This document shows, in pieces, positions 44,040 through 56,245 of a stretch of DNA of 64,000 nt. The notes under the pieces are model-generated. The model did no database searches and had not been told where the DNA came from. It worked only from the letters and a program-made list of their open reading frames with translations. Each line of letters opens with the position of its first letter. Within the stretch, counting starts at the first letter, position 1. The DNA comes from Buxus sempervirens (Eukaryota; Streptophyta; Magnoliopsida; Buxales; Buxaceae). The position numbers and the translations under genes are program-made. The stretch covers positions 25,792,329 to 25,856,328 of the forward strand of contig OX387189.1 of assembly GCA_947561395.2 (NCBI GenBank), written 5' to 3'.

Positions 44040-45398
44040 TGAGATACAAATATCCCCAGTAGACAACACATGCATGCTATAAATAATTCATAATCAATAA
44101 AATAGATTTTCATGCACATATAAGTAGTCTCGAGTAAACAGGCTCGTATAAACATTCATCTCGTTCATGGAATACAAAGCAGCATGTAAAACAGTTTAGT
44201 ATTTGAGAACAGATAGAGTATATCAAGATCATGATTAATAAGTCAATGATAGAATCCAATATAACTTCGGGATGTACAAAACAGTGACATCCAACCATAG
44301 CATCCAATACATGCATCCTGCATGTGAACAACAACAGAAATAAGTGTTTGTGATCTCAGTATCATTGTAAGACTCACAAAGAAAGATACACGTTTGAGAT
44401 GACTCTCAACCATATGCTATACCACCGTTCAGCTTATGGGCAACGCTACTAATGATACTTAAACCCGTGAAAATCACCTTAGATAAGAGCCGTAGTTATC
44501 GACTTATTGCACACGAACTCAATCGAGTTGGCAAGTACCACCAGCATGCAGCACCAGAATCAATACATGGAGATGGTCTCTTATCCACATGTATAGGGAA
44601 TCACCAGTGGAGCATCGGGGTGTCCCTCCAAACATAGGATCCTCTAGAGCAAACCAACTTGCAAAGGAAGCGCGTTCGCAACAGGGAGTAACCCAACCCA
44701 AATGAAATATCCCTTAGCTATCTAGCCAAAACTATGGATCCATAATCAGCTATGCCCACTAGACACCAACAATCCCAAAGGACACATTTAATTTAAGTAA
44801 TAGTGCCTAGCGGCATATAATGGTTATATGTACAATTTCCTTCCTTATTGGGTTAATTATGTTCAAATTCTGATCTGGACGTCCTGTATATCATATTCTG
44901 GTTAACAGTATAAATTTACATTTCACTTAATTACTTTTTTCAAGTTTACAAGTTCAGTTCTTCCAAAACTTAGGTTTCTTGCTATTTACAAAGCTTGGCA
45001 ACTAATTACTCTAAATACCTTCCTATTTTTATTCTTTTGTAAAACAATGAATTTGTAATTTATTTTGGTCTTAAAACATCTTATTTGAAGGTTAAAATTT
45101 GTTAAAAATGGTTTAGAATTGAATCAGGGTTTGATAATACGAAATTCTGCATTTTCTGCACAGAGTGCTCAAGATCGCCTAGGATCACTCAGGTGGTCTA
45201 GGGTAGGCAGTAGTTTAAAATCGGTCACCGACGATAAGTCATCAAGTGGTCTTGGGAGGTCTATTTTTTTCAACGATCACCTGGAAGCGCTGAGGATCGC
45301 TATGAACAGTAAGCTCAGCGGTCTCCCAAAAACGAACAGAAAGTGTTTCAAAACCTGATTTTTCATGTCCAAAATCATCCTAACATACTTATAATATT
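44040..45398 (-). mobile_element. chromovirus-like LTR D, middle segment
   Basis: Continues LTR D after the taggg duplication, with GTGAGATACAAATATC and a long AT-rich, noncoding stretch. Near 45165-45330 it repeats the GATCGCCTAGGATC motif seen in C. Interrupted at 45399-45403 by solo LTR E. Confidence 0.65.
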
Positions 45399-46086
45399 GT
45401 TATTGTAAGCACCTCATTTTTGCGCTCCCGGAAGAGCCGGAAATGCAAACCCTGGACCAAAAAGTCAAACCCCAAGGGGTGAAAAGTTGACTTTTTGATC
45501 AAGTGATAATTGGTCACTTTGCTTTATGTCATTGGATAGAGAATCCCTACATGGTTCCAACGCAATTGAGTTTGCAGGAATTGGAGTCCGGATGAAGGTT
45601 CTGCGGGCCGGTCAAACTTGAGGGGAGCCAAAAGTTGACTTTTTGCTAAACCCCGATCAAGATGCTTACCCCTAAGTCATTGGATAGAGGGCTCCGATAT
45701 GATTCTAACACAACTGAGTTTGCCCAGATCGGAGTCCGGATGGAGAAAATATGAGCTAACGAAGTTTCCAAGCAGCAAAACCGGCAAACTGCACACGTGG
45801 CAAAAAGCTGCACACATGGCGAGTTGCGCAGGAAAATATCTCGAGGATCAAATCCGTGAATATCCAAACATACGAAATATCCCAGGGACTAAATCTGTAA
45901 AAATCCAAGAATATCGGATTAAATCGAAAATATCTAGGGACTAAATCCAAAAAATCAGATTTTCTGACCAATTAGCGGCCGCATTTATTGTTTTTTCATC
46001 ATTTTGCCTCTCGCACGAGCAGGGCAAGCGCGAAACACGCTTGGCGCCAGCCAAGCGCCAACCTAGCAGATACCCTTTTCCCCTTC

Positions 46087-46094
46087 TATAAAAG
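46087..46094 (+). promoter_or_regulatory. TATA box of LTR E
   Basis: TATAAAAG followed by CCGCACAAC, 358 bases before the leader splice-donor-like site. Confidence 0.7.
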
Positions 46095-46437
46095 CCGCAC
46101 AACACTTCATTGCAAAGGGTTGGCTCTCCTTTGGTTGGGAAAATTTTGGTTGAGAGCTTTTCTTGGGTTGTTCTTCGTTGGTTTTTGAGTTTTCGTCGGC
46201 TCACTCCCTTCTCCTTCTTCTTCCTTCACCCGAAGCCCCCTCTTCTTATCCCTCCTTGCCTCCAAAAAACCCCAAGCGCCTCACCCTGATCGTCGGGCAC
46301 CCTCTCCCCTTCCTTCGTTCTCCTCCATTTCAACCTAAGCGAGTGGAAGCTTCCTACTATCGGTGCGGTAAAAGTGGAAGCTCCAACTGCTGTCCGGCTT
46401 CGAGGAGGCATCTCCACTCTGCTCCAGAACTCAAGAA

Positions 46438-46450
46438 CCACCAGGTGAGG
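46438..46450 (+). other. 5' splice-site consensus in leader of LTR E
   Basis: CACCAG then GTGAGG; the intron would begin at 46445. Confidence 0.55.
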
Positions 46451-46894
46451 GTCATTATTACTTTAGGTTACACATATAAGATTATGCGATTTTTTCTAAA
46501 GGATTTCATAAGCCGGTCTTATTCCGTGGTATAAGATTATTGCCATGAAAGCTGGCCATGCCTTTTCTTTTCATTTCCACCCGATGAAGGCTACCAAGTA
46601 AGGAAGAGGAAGGTGCATGCGTTGCCTACGTTAAAGAGGGGGCATGTTCCCTCAAGTTCCCTTCATCTAATGTACCCCTGTAAACCCCCCATTCTCCTTC
46701 CCTTCTTCGAATGTTCATGTGCATGCTCGGAGGTCCGGTCCATGCGTAGGTGAAGACTTGTTCTTTTTCTTATGCATGTAATCTCTGTTGGTTATTGTGT
46801 TTTTCTTCTCATTTTGCTACATTTGCTAACATGCTCCCCTGACCCCGACCACCTACTGTGTTCGTCTTGTGCGCCTGTGAGCATGCTCCCTTCA

Positions 46895-46910
46895 CCCCCC
46901 CCCCCCCCCC
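46895..46910. repeat. C16 homopolymer in LTR E
   Basis: Sixteen C residues in a row, a likely place for sequencing length errors. Confidence 0.9.
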
Positions 46911-48502
46911 ATCCCCATGTAGCCGTTAGTCTTTATTTATTTTTTATGATGGTCGAGCTGGGTTCTTTTATGAAGCTGGAGTCGTGTCTTTAAGTAGGTT
47001 AGAATAATTTCAAAACATGTTTAAAGGTCCCTTGGGGAGTGGTAGAAGCACTGGGAGGTGTTACAGAGACTGGAAATCAAGCCAGTCTCTAAGAAAAAGA
47101 AAAAAACAGAGAATTGGGTCTCGGCAGGGGTGTCCGCCGAGCTGGCGTTGAGCTCGCGCTCAACGCTTTTGCTCGCGCTCAGCACTTTCGCTCGCGCTCA
47201 GCGCACGCGCGTAAGGGCCTTTTGCTGATTTCCGGTTCCGCCCAGGCTCACGCTGACCTCGTACCTAGAGCCTGAGGTCAGCGCACACCCTTAAAAAATG
47301 CCGAATTGCTTATTTTTTTGAAACCCGAAAATGCCCCAACCCCTTTGTTCACCGCGCGCCCAACTCGTTCCTGGGCGCAGGAAGGGACCTCACCTCATGG
47401 GCTCCGCTTTGCTCCACCCACAAGGGCCCAGGTCCCTCCCCTTGGACCCAGAATATTGAGCCAGTCTCCCACTGGTAAATGTCAATCTTGTATATTTTCT
47501 TCGTGATGTATATTCGATGGTTTTTGCTGGATATGGGTGGCATTTTCAACCAACATGGGACTTGGACCCTCGGTCCAACTTGACTTCCAGTGGGCCTTCC
47601 AACGGGGCCTACCAAGCCCAAGGAACACAATGGAATGCATGCATGTGACCTAATCAAGATAAATAAATTAACTAATCAATCGGGGCGGGCCAAATCCAAC
47701 GCGGCCCACCCAAAATTGTTGGTGAATTGATGCATGAAATGTGTGATTTGGCTGAGACCAAGGGCAAGGGCCTACCGGGCCCGCCAAAGCCCACGAACCA
47801 ACCATGTAAAGGGTTCAAGACCCTAACTTCTTGTAACCTGGGCTTTCAAGCCCAAGTCAGGACTACGGGCCCCAAGCCCAATGTCCAACCCATTTTCTGG
47901 CAAACTTAAACAAAAGATAATCTAAAGCACTTTTGGCAACCATCATGGGGGCCCATCCAGGGGCCCGAAAACCAATGTAGGCCCACATTTTGCATGGAAA
48001 TCACCTAAGCTTCAAATCTGAACCCTAATGTAAAATCAATTCACTTGAACCGAACTCCCAGGGCCTCTCAGGCTTAGACAGAGGCCCACAAGGGTACATG
48101 GGCTCAACCAAGCCCACCAAGGACACCGTGGGCCTTCCAACAGGGCCCACCCAACCAGACTCAGATTACCTAATTAAATCAAGATAAAAGCAATTAAAGG
48201 GACCCACACCACTTAGGTGGTCCCACCATACTTAACCAATTTGCATGCCGACTTAGGAATCAGGTGAGAAAACAAGTGAGCTGACTCAAACCAGGATAAA
48301 CCTAAGGGACCCGTCACCCGACGGGGTGGACCGGGGTGTCTACGAACTTCCCTGGACCACAACCGAGACCCTACTTAGAATCTCAAGCCGCAGACCAAAA
48401 CCTTAATAGACAAGATTAGGCACCAGGTGTCTGCTTGCACCCCATCAGGGGGTGGCGACTCCGAATTTTCCCGTGCCGCGTTTTCGACGCGCGCACAGTT
48501 AT

Positions 48503-48855
48503 CAAACTAAATACATGATTATATAATACAAAAACATGCAATGAAGATTAAACCAATCGTGAACACAAATCCAACGTTAAAAATGGTGTTGCCTACCTCT
48601 ATGCGATTGTTCTCCTCTTCCTTCTCTAATTCGTAGTGCTCTTAGATGCAAAGCACTCTCCAGACGATGAAGAACGAAGACAAAGTCCTCCCTTCTTCCT
48701 CCTTCTTCTTCTCCAGTCGCTCTCGGTCTCTCTCTCTTACTCTCTTGCGGTTGCGGCTGACGAATACGAGCAATACGCTTAGAATACCACTCATATTCCT
48801 CTAGGTTATTTTAATATATTTATATACTTACGATTCCATGTAACACATATTCCGT
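48503..48855 (-). mobile_element. chromovirus-like LTR D, right segment
   Basis: Continues D after LTR E and parallels LTR C up to ACGATTCCATG at about 48830. The similarity ends near 48855 without the expected GGGGTTTTACA end, so D is truncated there. Confidence 0.6.
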
Positions 48856-49640
48856 TGATGATTTGATGCGTTGTTTTTGTTATTTATGATGTTTTAATTG
48901 TTGGGAATTGTTCTAGCATGTTTATAAAGTGTTTTAGAATGATTTAGAATGGTTTTGATTGAGTTGTGGAATTTTTGTTCAATTTCACAAACTTACAGAT
49001 TTTCACGTATCGGGCTGCCTGAGCAGTCGCTCAAGCGCCCTATGTATATATTCAAAACCCAAGAACAATTTTACCCAGATTGAACTGTTGCTAGAACAGT
49101 TGCTCGTGTGACCTATCAAGCAACCTCCCCTAAAACAACCTATTTTGTAAGGCCGATCGAGTGCCCTTCGCCGCTCAAGCGACCAGTCTGTCAAATTTTT
49201 GGAAGTTGGCTTTTCAACCTAGTTTTCATTATGGAAGTGTTTTTATCAAATTTTAACCTATGTACCATTAATATTGGGGTATTTGGGAAGTGTTTGCACT
49301 GGCGGATGTTTAAAATTCAATTTTATAAAGATTTTGGGTGGATGTTTCTAAAGAGGCACTTTTACTTGATTCCATTGTTCCAAAAGATTTTACTTTTAAC
49401 CAAGGTTGGTTTTGTGCGTTCATACACCTGTATTTGGGTGATATGAAGGTATTTTGTACATTGATGGAGTCGATACACATTCGGAACATATTGGCCCGTT
49501 GAAACCTCAAGTTTTGAACAAATGACTTGGTGCATTCTTTTTTGGTTTTGGGTCACTGGTGTGACAAGGCTGGTGCCTAATTTATTGTTTCCCGCATGGG
49601 CGGATTTTGTTATATAGATAAGGTTCCCGCATGGGCGGAT
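48856..49640. other. unassigned AT-rich segment between D and element B
   Basis: No coding domain. A 26-bp direct repeat (TTCCCGCATGGGCGGATTTT core) occurs at 49589-49614 and 49624-49649. Part of it may be the upstream portion of the B LTR; an LTR start could not be fixed. Confidence 0.4.
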
Positions 49641-49663
49641 TTTGTTATACAAGCAAGTATCAT

Positions 49664-49739
49664 TGTATCCGACGACATATGTCGGATACAAAAATGTTCA
49701 CTTGTATCCGACTTGAGTTGTCGGATACAAGGTTTTTCT
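49664..49739. repeat. two GTATCCGA palindromes upstream of the B TATA box
   Basis: TGTATCCGA...TCGGATACA at 49664-49690 and 49713-49739, with C to A changes relative to the A and G families that are compensated on the other arm. Confidence 0.8.
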
Positions 49740-49894
49740 TCAAAATTAGGGTTTTCCGAAAGTTTTCACTTTTTACCATCATATCATTTGTTTAAGGAGC
49801 GGAAATCTCAGAAATAACCCTAGGGTTAAGTGGGAGAATGCCAGACACTTCCTTGTGTCTACCATTAGGGTTCTCCCTAACCCTAGCCTTTGCA

Positions 49895-49902
49895 TATAAA
49901 TA
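49895..49902 (+). promoter_or_regulatory. TATA box of element B LTR
   Basis: TATAAATA; the donor-like site is 116 bases downstream. Confidence 0.7.
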
Positions 49903-51968
49903 GGTGGCCTCTCCTCAAGCAAATGGCAAGAATTTTAGAGTTAGAAGTTGGAGATTGGAGAGCTCCGAGTGAAGAAGGGAACCGCTGCCGCATTGCTTCC
50001 AGAAACCCAGGTAAGCCTGGAACTTCTTTATTTTAATTTCTTTACATTCTAGGGTTAGATCTTTCTTCTACCTTTCTGTAGAATAGTGGCCTATTGTTTG
50101 TGCTTGAAACCCCTTTCCCTACTCAAAGTACCCCGAGACTCCCTCTAGCCGTAAAACGTGAAGGGGGATCTAGGGGAAATGAGACTGGGAATTGATCCTT
50201 AGTCTTAGAACCCTCTTGAATGGCCTATGATTGTGTGAAACCCCATTCCCTACTCAAAGTACCCCAAGACTATCTCGAAACCATAAAAACAGGGAGAGAG
50301 AACTAAGGGAAACAAGAATGGGAATGGAACCATAGTTATAGAACCTCCATTTTATTGATATGCTTTGAATGCTATATGTGATGATGTATTGAGGCGTTTC
50401 TATTACACTTGCACACATATTACTCGTTTTGTCGGAATCGGCTTGTATTTTGGATCTATCGTATTCATTGTGATAGATCTGAAATAAATGGCCCTAAACA
50501 TTTCTGAGACATCTCTCAATGATTTTTAAAATGATATCAAGCAAGTTCTCTTTGAGTATTGAAGACCTCATGGTCTAACCTCTCGGTTTTGGGCATTTTT
50601 TCTCCATTTTAGGGTTTTTGGTATATTCTCTCCAATCGAAGAGAATGGTGAGCCAAAATTGTGCCCTATTTCTTCCTAGAGGTCTTTTAATACTTTTTTA
50701 AATGATTTTGATTTGGATTCCACGGATTACACACACTTGATCACTGTTTTGGGTTGATTCTGCTTAAAAAAGGCAAAACTGGACAGCATCTGTACCCTAA
50801 CTTCGGACACTCATAACTTCATCATCCGGATGAATTTTATAATGATTTTAAAGACATGTGAAAGGTGAGGCTGTCTAGTTCTTCTCTGTAAAATTTCATC
50901 AATATTTATGAAGTGGATTTTTGACACCATTCAGTCGAAGTTGACAGGTCAGTTCAGGTTGGATTGCTGATCCTGTCACTTCGAATGAGCAACATCTGCC
51001 CGATTTAACTCTGATTTGAGTGATTTTGATTTTGGTGCTTTCCTTTATGAGTCTACTTTCAAATCCAATTGGTTTCACAATTTGTTTGATTTCATTTATG
51101 TCTTGTGTGGCTGATTTACTCAGAACTGCTCAGCAGCATATTTCTGGGCTAATCTGTGACCTTCAAGGCCTCTTCGGGAGGTCACCCAAGGTACATCCGG
51201 ATGAAGTTTTGTACGGGGCTAGTTTCATTTGAAAGATGGCCCTACATACTTCATTCATGCCAAATTTCACGGATTTATATGGAGCCAATTTGTCCAAATG
51301 AATTTCCAAAGTTGCCCACTTGTTACTTTTACCAATTTCCAACAGAAGATTTCAAATGTGCATAACTCTTAGGATTTTAACCGGATTTAATTGAAAATTT
51401 TCATGAGTCTTCTATTTATCATAATCTTTAAAATGGATTTGGTTTGATTCAATTTGAATTTGATTTGAATGATTTATGGTCAAATGGCTCCATCTTTTAC
51501 CGAATTGTTCGGATTTGTCTTAACTTGTTTGTATTCAAGTTTTGCTTTAATTTCCATTTAAAATGGTGATGTCCCAGAAGTGATACTTCCATAACAAAAA
51601 GTCTAAGATTAATTGGACTTCTCATGTGGAGGGATCATACATATATTTAATCTTTTTTTCAAGCCTTTTTGATCATTTTAGCAAGCTTTCTTTTTTTTGA
51701 GCATGAACAACACTTGGCAACCACCTTGTGTGGGTGAATGTGGGTGCCTAGCACCCTCCCCGGTTCATAAACTAATCCCCTTACACATCTCTGGATTTTA
51801 TTTTCAAGTAGAGTTATTTTTACTCTAGTTTTGCCTTTTTGCTTATTTTAATGATTTTTGGTGTCCATTCACACCTAAAAGGAATGTTGTCGACTCTCTT
51901 ATTTTTTTAGAATCCCGTGTGATGACCGGAAAAGTCACTGGATTGATTTTTCCTCCATGTCTCACAAC

Positions 51969-51987
51969 TGGCGACTCCACTGGGGAC
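51969..51987 (+). other. primer binding site of element B
   Basis: TGGCGACTCCACTGGGGAC, two bases after the LTR end, identical to that of A. Confidence 0.9.
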
Positions 51988-54030
51988 CTGTGGATTTAAG
52001 CCTTGATTGGTGTATTTGTTCATGCTTTTTCTTTATTTTTGAATGCTTGCTATTTTGCCTACTTTACTTGTGTATATTGAATCTCAAATCTGATTTTTAT
52101 GATTAGAAAATTCACATGGATAAAAGCATGGGTATGTTGCTTGATTGTGTCTAGAAATGTGTTTAAAGGAAAACCCATCTTGTAATATTACTTTGCTATA
52201 TTTTGTGATAGCATGTGTTATTTTGGGTTTCAATGCCATGAGTTGAATATAAAAAAAAAATTTTTTTAACATGAAATCTGGAAATTTAGTATAACTTTTG
52301 GGGTGTTCAAGTATGATTCCCATGAACAATGCTTTCTAGTGCTTAATGTTTTTTTTATGGCATGCCTTTGATTTGGGTTATGGGATGACATGATTTGAGC
52401 ATGAAAACAATGAGCAAGAAATCTGGAAATTCAGTAGCTATTTTGTGGGTTTTCAAGTATGTTTTCCCTAACAAAACACTTCTTGTACCATATTATTAGG
52501 GGCTGTATTTTTAGGCTTTTGATTTGGGGTATAAATGATGTGCATTGAGCATGGAAAAAAAGATCATGAAATCTGGAAATTTAGAGGATGCTTTTTGGTT
52601 TTAAGCATGCTTTCATGGTTAATTGTGGTGTGTACAATGTGATAACATGTTTCGGGTGTTACTTTTGAGTATATGATGGTCATGAGCATGTTTAGGTGTT
52701 TATTATCTTGCTTGCTTGGGTTTTCAATTCCAATATGATTGTTATATTTGCCTTGGCTTGAAATTGTATGCATGGCTACGAAAAGAGTGGCAAGGGGCTG
52801 GGATGTTATGAATGCACCTTGAATTTCAAATGCACTTGAGCACTTTAAACTTTTTGCACAACCTACCCATTACCTATAGGAAGTTGAACCCGAATGTGTG
52901 TAGCTTGGCGCAACGAGGTCGATACTTCGGAAAGCGAAAGTGAAAACATTTACCTTAGAATTTGAGTCAATGATGTGATGGCAATGGGATCTGTGATTCG
53001 ATTAAGGGCGTCACTAGACTTGAGTTCTAAGTTGCCAATTAAGCCAAAACCCAAAAACCATACGTTTGAAGGTGGAAAAACACGTTTTCGGCTAAAGTAA
53101 ACAATTACATTTGAGGAATTGGGTGTAATTGTGGGAAGGCCGTTTGCATGTTTCATAGGCCAAGGTATAATATGAATACCATATTGAAGGTAACACAAAG
53201 CGGCAAGGTAAAACCATGTTTTGTAATTATCTTCCTGTAAATTAAAAGCCATGGTGTCCATATACTTGGGATGAGATTTTTCCCAAAAGTATTTGTAGCC
53301 TAAGGTTGGTGTAACCTATAGGAAGAGTTTCCAACTCAATTTAGAAGTCATCCTACCCAAAGTCCATGTAGGAGGCAACCAAAAGTACCAGATCCATGAA
53401 TTGGTGTCTAACTGTCAAAGGGGCATGTACCCTCATGAATATTCATGTATTTTTGAAAGTATGGTATCAAAGTCCAATTGGAGACTATTTTTAGAGGCCA
53501 AGTCAAGGTGAACATTAAGTGGGAATGAAAATAACATAATCTGGTGAAAAAATGAGTCAAAAAGGGCTAATACAGCATTAACCGACAACTCAGGTCGGCT
53601 AAACAACATTCCTTTCTTATCTGACACATGTCATCGGCAAAGAGGCTTTATGTGTGTATCCGATTATTTGTATCGGATACAATAAAACATAGCCTTAGCC
53701 AACCTGATATATCGGATACAGTCCGGAAATGCATAAATTGATTTTTCATCCCAATTTATTGAGAATAAAATGCCTAAAACATTGTGAATAATCCTTAGGC
53801 AACTCAAGGAGAGTATGAAAAGATAATTCGATTGTTCAAAAAAAAAACTTTTAAGGATTTAACCTAATTTTGAAATACAAATCTACCCTTTCCTTCAAGA
53901 TAAGTTAAGGGAACCAAGGTATCATATTTCTTGATACCAATTCACCTCAAGTATGTTTCAATCAAACTTTTGAACTGGAAAACTGAGGAAATTCATCAAA
54001 AACAAAAAAAATAGCAAAAAACAAAAAACC
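51988..54030 (+). other. noncoding leader of element B
   Basis: No coding domain. Repeated versions of GAAATCTGGAAATTTAG (52260-52590) occur with about 150-bp spacing, and degenerate GTATCCGA palindromes at 53580-53720. Confidence 0.6.
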
Positions 54031-54480
54031 TTTGGTTGGTCACGAGTACCAATCAAATCAAAACTTTGTGGGACACTTGGAAGCCCTAGAATATTCCAAA
54101 AAACTTTTGGTTGGTCACGAGTACCAATCAAATCAAAACTTTGTGGGACACTTGGAAGCCCAAGAATATTCCAAAAAACTTTTGGTTGGTCACGAGTACC
54201 AATCAAATCAAAACTTTATAGGACACTTGGAAGCCCTAGAATATTCCAAAGAACCTTTGGTTGGTCACGAGTACCAATCAATTCAAAACTTTGTGGGACA
54301 CTTGGAAGCCCTAGAATATTCTAAAAAACCTTTGGTTGGTCACGAGTACCAATCAAATCAAAACTTTGTGGGACACTTGGAAGCCCTAGAATATTCCAAA
54401 AAACATTTGGTTGGTCACGAGTACCAATCAAATCAAAATCTTGTGGGACCTTTGGAAGCCCTAAAATATTCCAACAATAA
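54031..54480. repeat. 75-bp tandem repeat, six copies
   Basis: Units start at 54031, 54106, 54181, 54256, 54331 and 54406 with TTTGGTTGGTCACGAGTACC. Since 75 is divisible by three, one frame stays open as 25-residue repeats (VGHEYQSNQNFVGH...), but it lies in the leader without domain context and I take it as noncoding. Confidence 0.95.
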
Positions 54481-54679
54481 AAAAATATAAAAATATAAAA
54501 AAAAATAATAAAAATAAAAATAAATCCGGACTTGTGTTCACCTAACTCACTTATCTACATTTATAGGTGCGTGACTAGGATTAAACTGGAGCTGACATGT
54601 TTCTTTGTTTTTCCTTACCCAGGTACACATACTTGCAATCATTGCTCCCGTGACCAAATCCAAAGCTTGAGCAATGAAT

Positions 54680-56245
54680 ACTAAAGAGAAAACCAAGCCC
54701 AAGCCACCGTTCCTGCTCAGGACTTTGTTCAACTGCAAAAGCAAGTGGCTGGACTAACCAAGATGCTAGGAGACCTATTGGCAGCTCAGGCCCAAGCCCA
54801 AAACCAAGCCTCAACTTCCCATCAAGCACCACCACCTCAAACCTACATTCCACCTCTAGCTCAACCCATACCTGAGCTCATTTCTAAACCCGTCCCTGAA
54901 CCTATCCTAATCAGGGAAAATACTATGGAATATGAAAAAGAGATGGAAAAAGATAGAGCAAGGGAGGAGATGGAAAAGAAACTTCTACACAAGATAGAGA
55001 GGATCTAGGAAGAACTTAAAGAGGTGAAGGGGAAACAGTTATAGAGGCACCACCTTCGACGACTTGTGCATATACCCGGATGCATGCCTACCGGCAAAGT
55101 TCAAGTGCCAAGACTTCGATAAATATGATGGCACGGGCTACCCAATAAGCCACTTGAAACTATACTGCGGGGCTTTGTGCCAGTTTGGCCGGGATGACGG
55201 CATACTGATCCAAATCTTCCAGAGGAGTTTGACAGGATCGGCTCTAAGGTGGTTTGCCATCGTGGACCATGGCAAGATCAGAGGTGGAAGGATTTGGCTG
55301 ATGCTTTTCTGGACCAGTATAAGTTCAACTCGGAGATCGTGCCAGACCGGTACGACATGATGAGGATGAGTAAAAGGAAAAAAGGAAACTGTGCGGCAAT
55401 ATGCTAAGAGGTGGAGAGAGGCGGCCTCTCAGGTCAAGCCGCCTATGTTGGAGCCTGAGATGATCTCAACGTTTGTAAGCACACTGGGGCAACCCTTCTA
55501 TAATCATCTGGTGGGTCAGATTACCACCAATTTTGCAGCCTTGGTACAGGTGGCTGACCGAATCGAGGAAGGGGTCAGGTCAGGAAAACTCATTGATTAC
55601 TCTGCTCTGGCCGGACAGTTAGATTCCTCCACTTCCCTGGCACAGAAAAAGGGAATTGGGTTCAAGAAGAACGGGGCAAGAAAAGAAGGGGAAGTATACC
55701 TGGTACAGGCTCCTCCCCCCAAGAAACCCCTTCATGTCAATATTTCTGCACCCCAGCTGGCCCAGCAAGCCCAGCAGTCATATCAGACCCCTCTCAATGT
55801 CAATTTCTCCCCCTCCGTGCCTAAAAATCAGAGGAGGGCTTTCACTAAGGAAGAAAAGGATGCCTGGATGGTAGCAAGGAGGAGCAGAGTTTTTACCCCC
55901 CTTCCAGTGTCTCTTTCCCAACTGTTACCAACCCTGCTGAAAGGCGAGTATGTGACCTTGAAGGAGCCCAACCCAAATGCCTTGAAGGGGAGGAATTTTG
56001 ATCCAGCAGTCACTTGTGACTTCCACATGGGTGCACCAGGGCACTCCACAGACAATTGTTGGGTTCTGAAGCATGCGGTTCAGGATCTGTTGGACCAAAA
56101 AGCCCTGGTCTTCAATACTGCTGTGCCTACCCAGTCAGGAAATGATATTGGACAAAACCCTTTGCCTTATCTAATGGGGCAGGCCCGTCCAACTCCATCA
56201 CTACCATATCCTCCACGAGAAGGGCCTTTGACCCATCTCAATTGA
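54680..56245 (+). pseudogene. Gag of element B, frameshifted
   Basis: Pieces in three frames: 54698-55008 (QLQKQVAGLTKMLGDLL and a glutamine, proline-rich region, ending in TAG at 55006), 55064-55300 (AKFKCQDFDKYDGTGYP, RSLTGSALRWF), 55391-56245 (VRQYAKRWREAAS, TLGQPFYNHLVG, LPTLLKGEYV, and the zinc-knuckle-like CDFHMGAPGHSTDNC). Collinear with Gag of A. A frame change near 55290 and another at 56243 break it. Confidence 0.85.

Larger units (their letters stand above)
45404..48497 (+). mobile_element. solo Tat LTR (E) inserted in LTR D
   Basis: TGTAAGCACCTCATTTTTGC at the start, GACGCGCGCACA at the end, 3094 bp, duplication gttat at 45399-45403 and 48498-48502. TATA TATAAAAG at 46087-46094, splice-donor-like site at 46445, PBS-like TGGCGACTCC at 48453-48462. 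It shares both ends with A, G and H but has its own cassette of inverted repeats (CTGACCTCG with GAGGTCAGCG at about 47250-47282, and GAGCTCGCGCTCAACGC repeats at 47145-47210). Confidence 0.87.
49640..51966 (+). repeat. 5' LTR of element B (start uncertain)
   Basis: Ends CCATGTCTCACA at 51966, matching the end of solo LTR J. TATA TATAAATA at 49895-49902; two GTATCCGA palindromes upstream (49664-49690, 49713-49739); splice donor at 50011. No TG start could be matched to the J LTR, which is shorter. Confidence 0.65.
50011..54622 (+). other. predicted leader intron of element B
   Basis: Donor AACCCAG then GTAAGCC (intron start 50011); acceptor with a clear pyrimidine tract TTTCTTTGTTTTTCCTTACC ending CAG at 54622, followed by GTACACATAC and then gag. 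The 4.6-kb intron would contain the rest of the LTR, the primer site and the 75-bp array. Full-length RNA for reverse transcription must stay unspliced, so the spliced form would serve for translation only. Inferred from sequence, not tested. Confidence 0.6.

Noticed and set aside
54032-54490. Open frame of six 25-residue repeats (VGHEYQSNQNFVGH...)
   Set aside because: The repeat unit is 75 bp, so any open frame stays open. It lies in the noncoding leader of element B, has no start context or domain, and the minus strand is partly open too.
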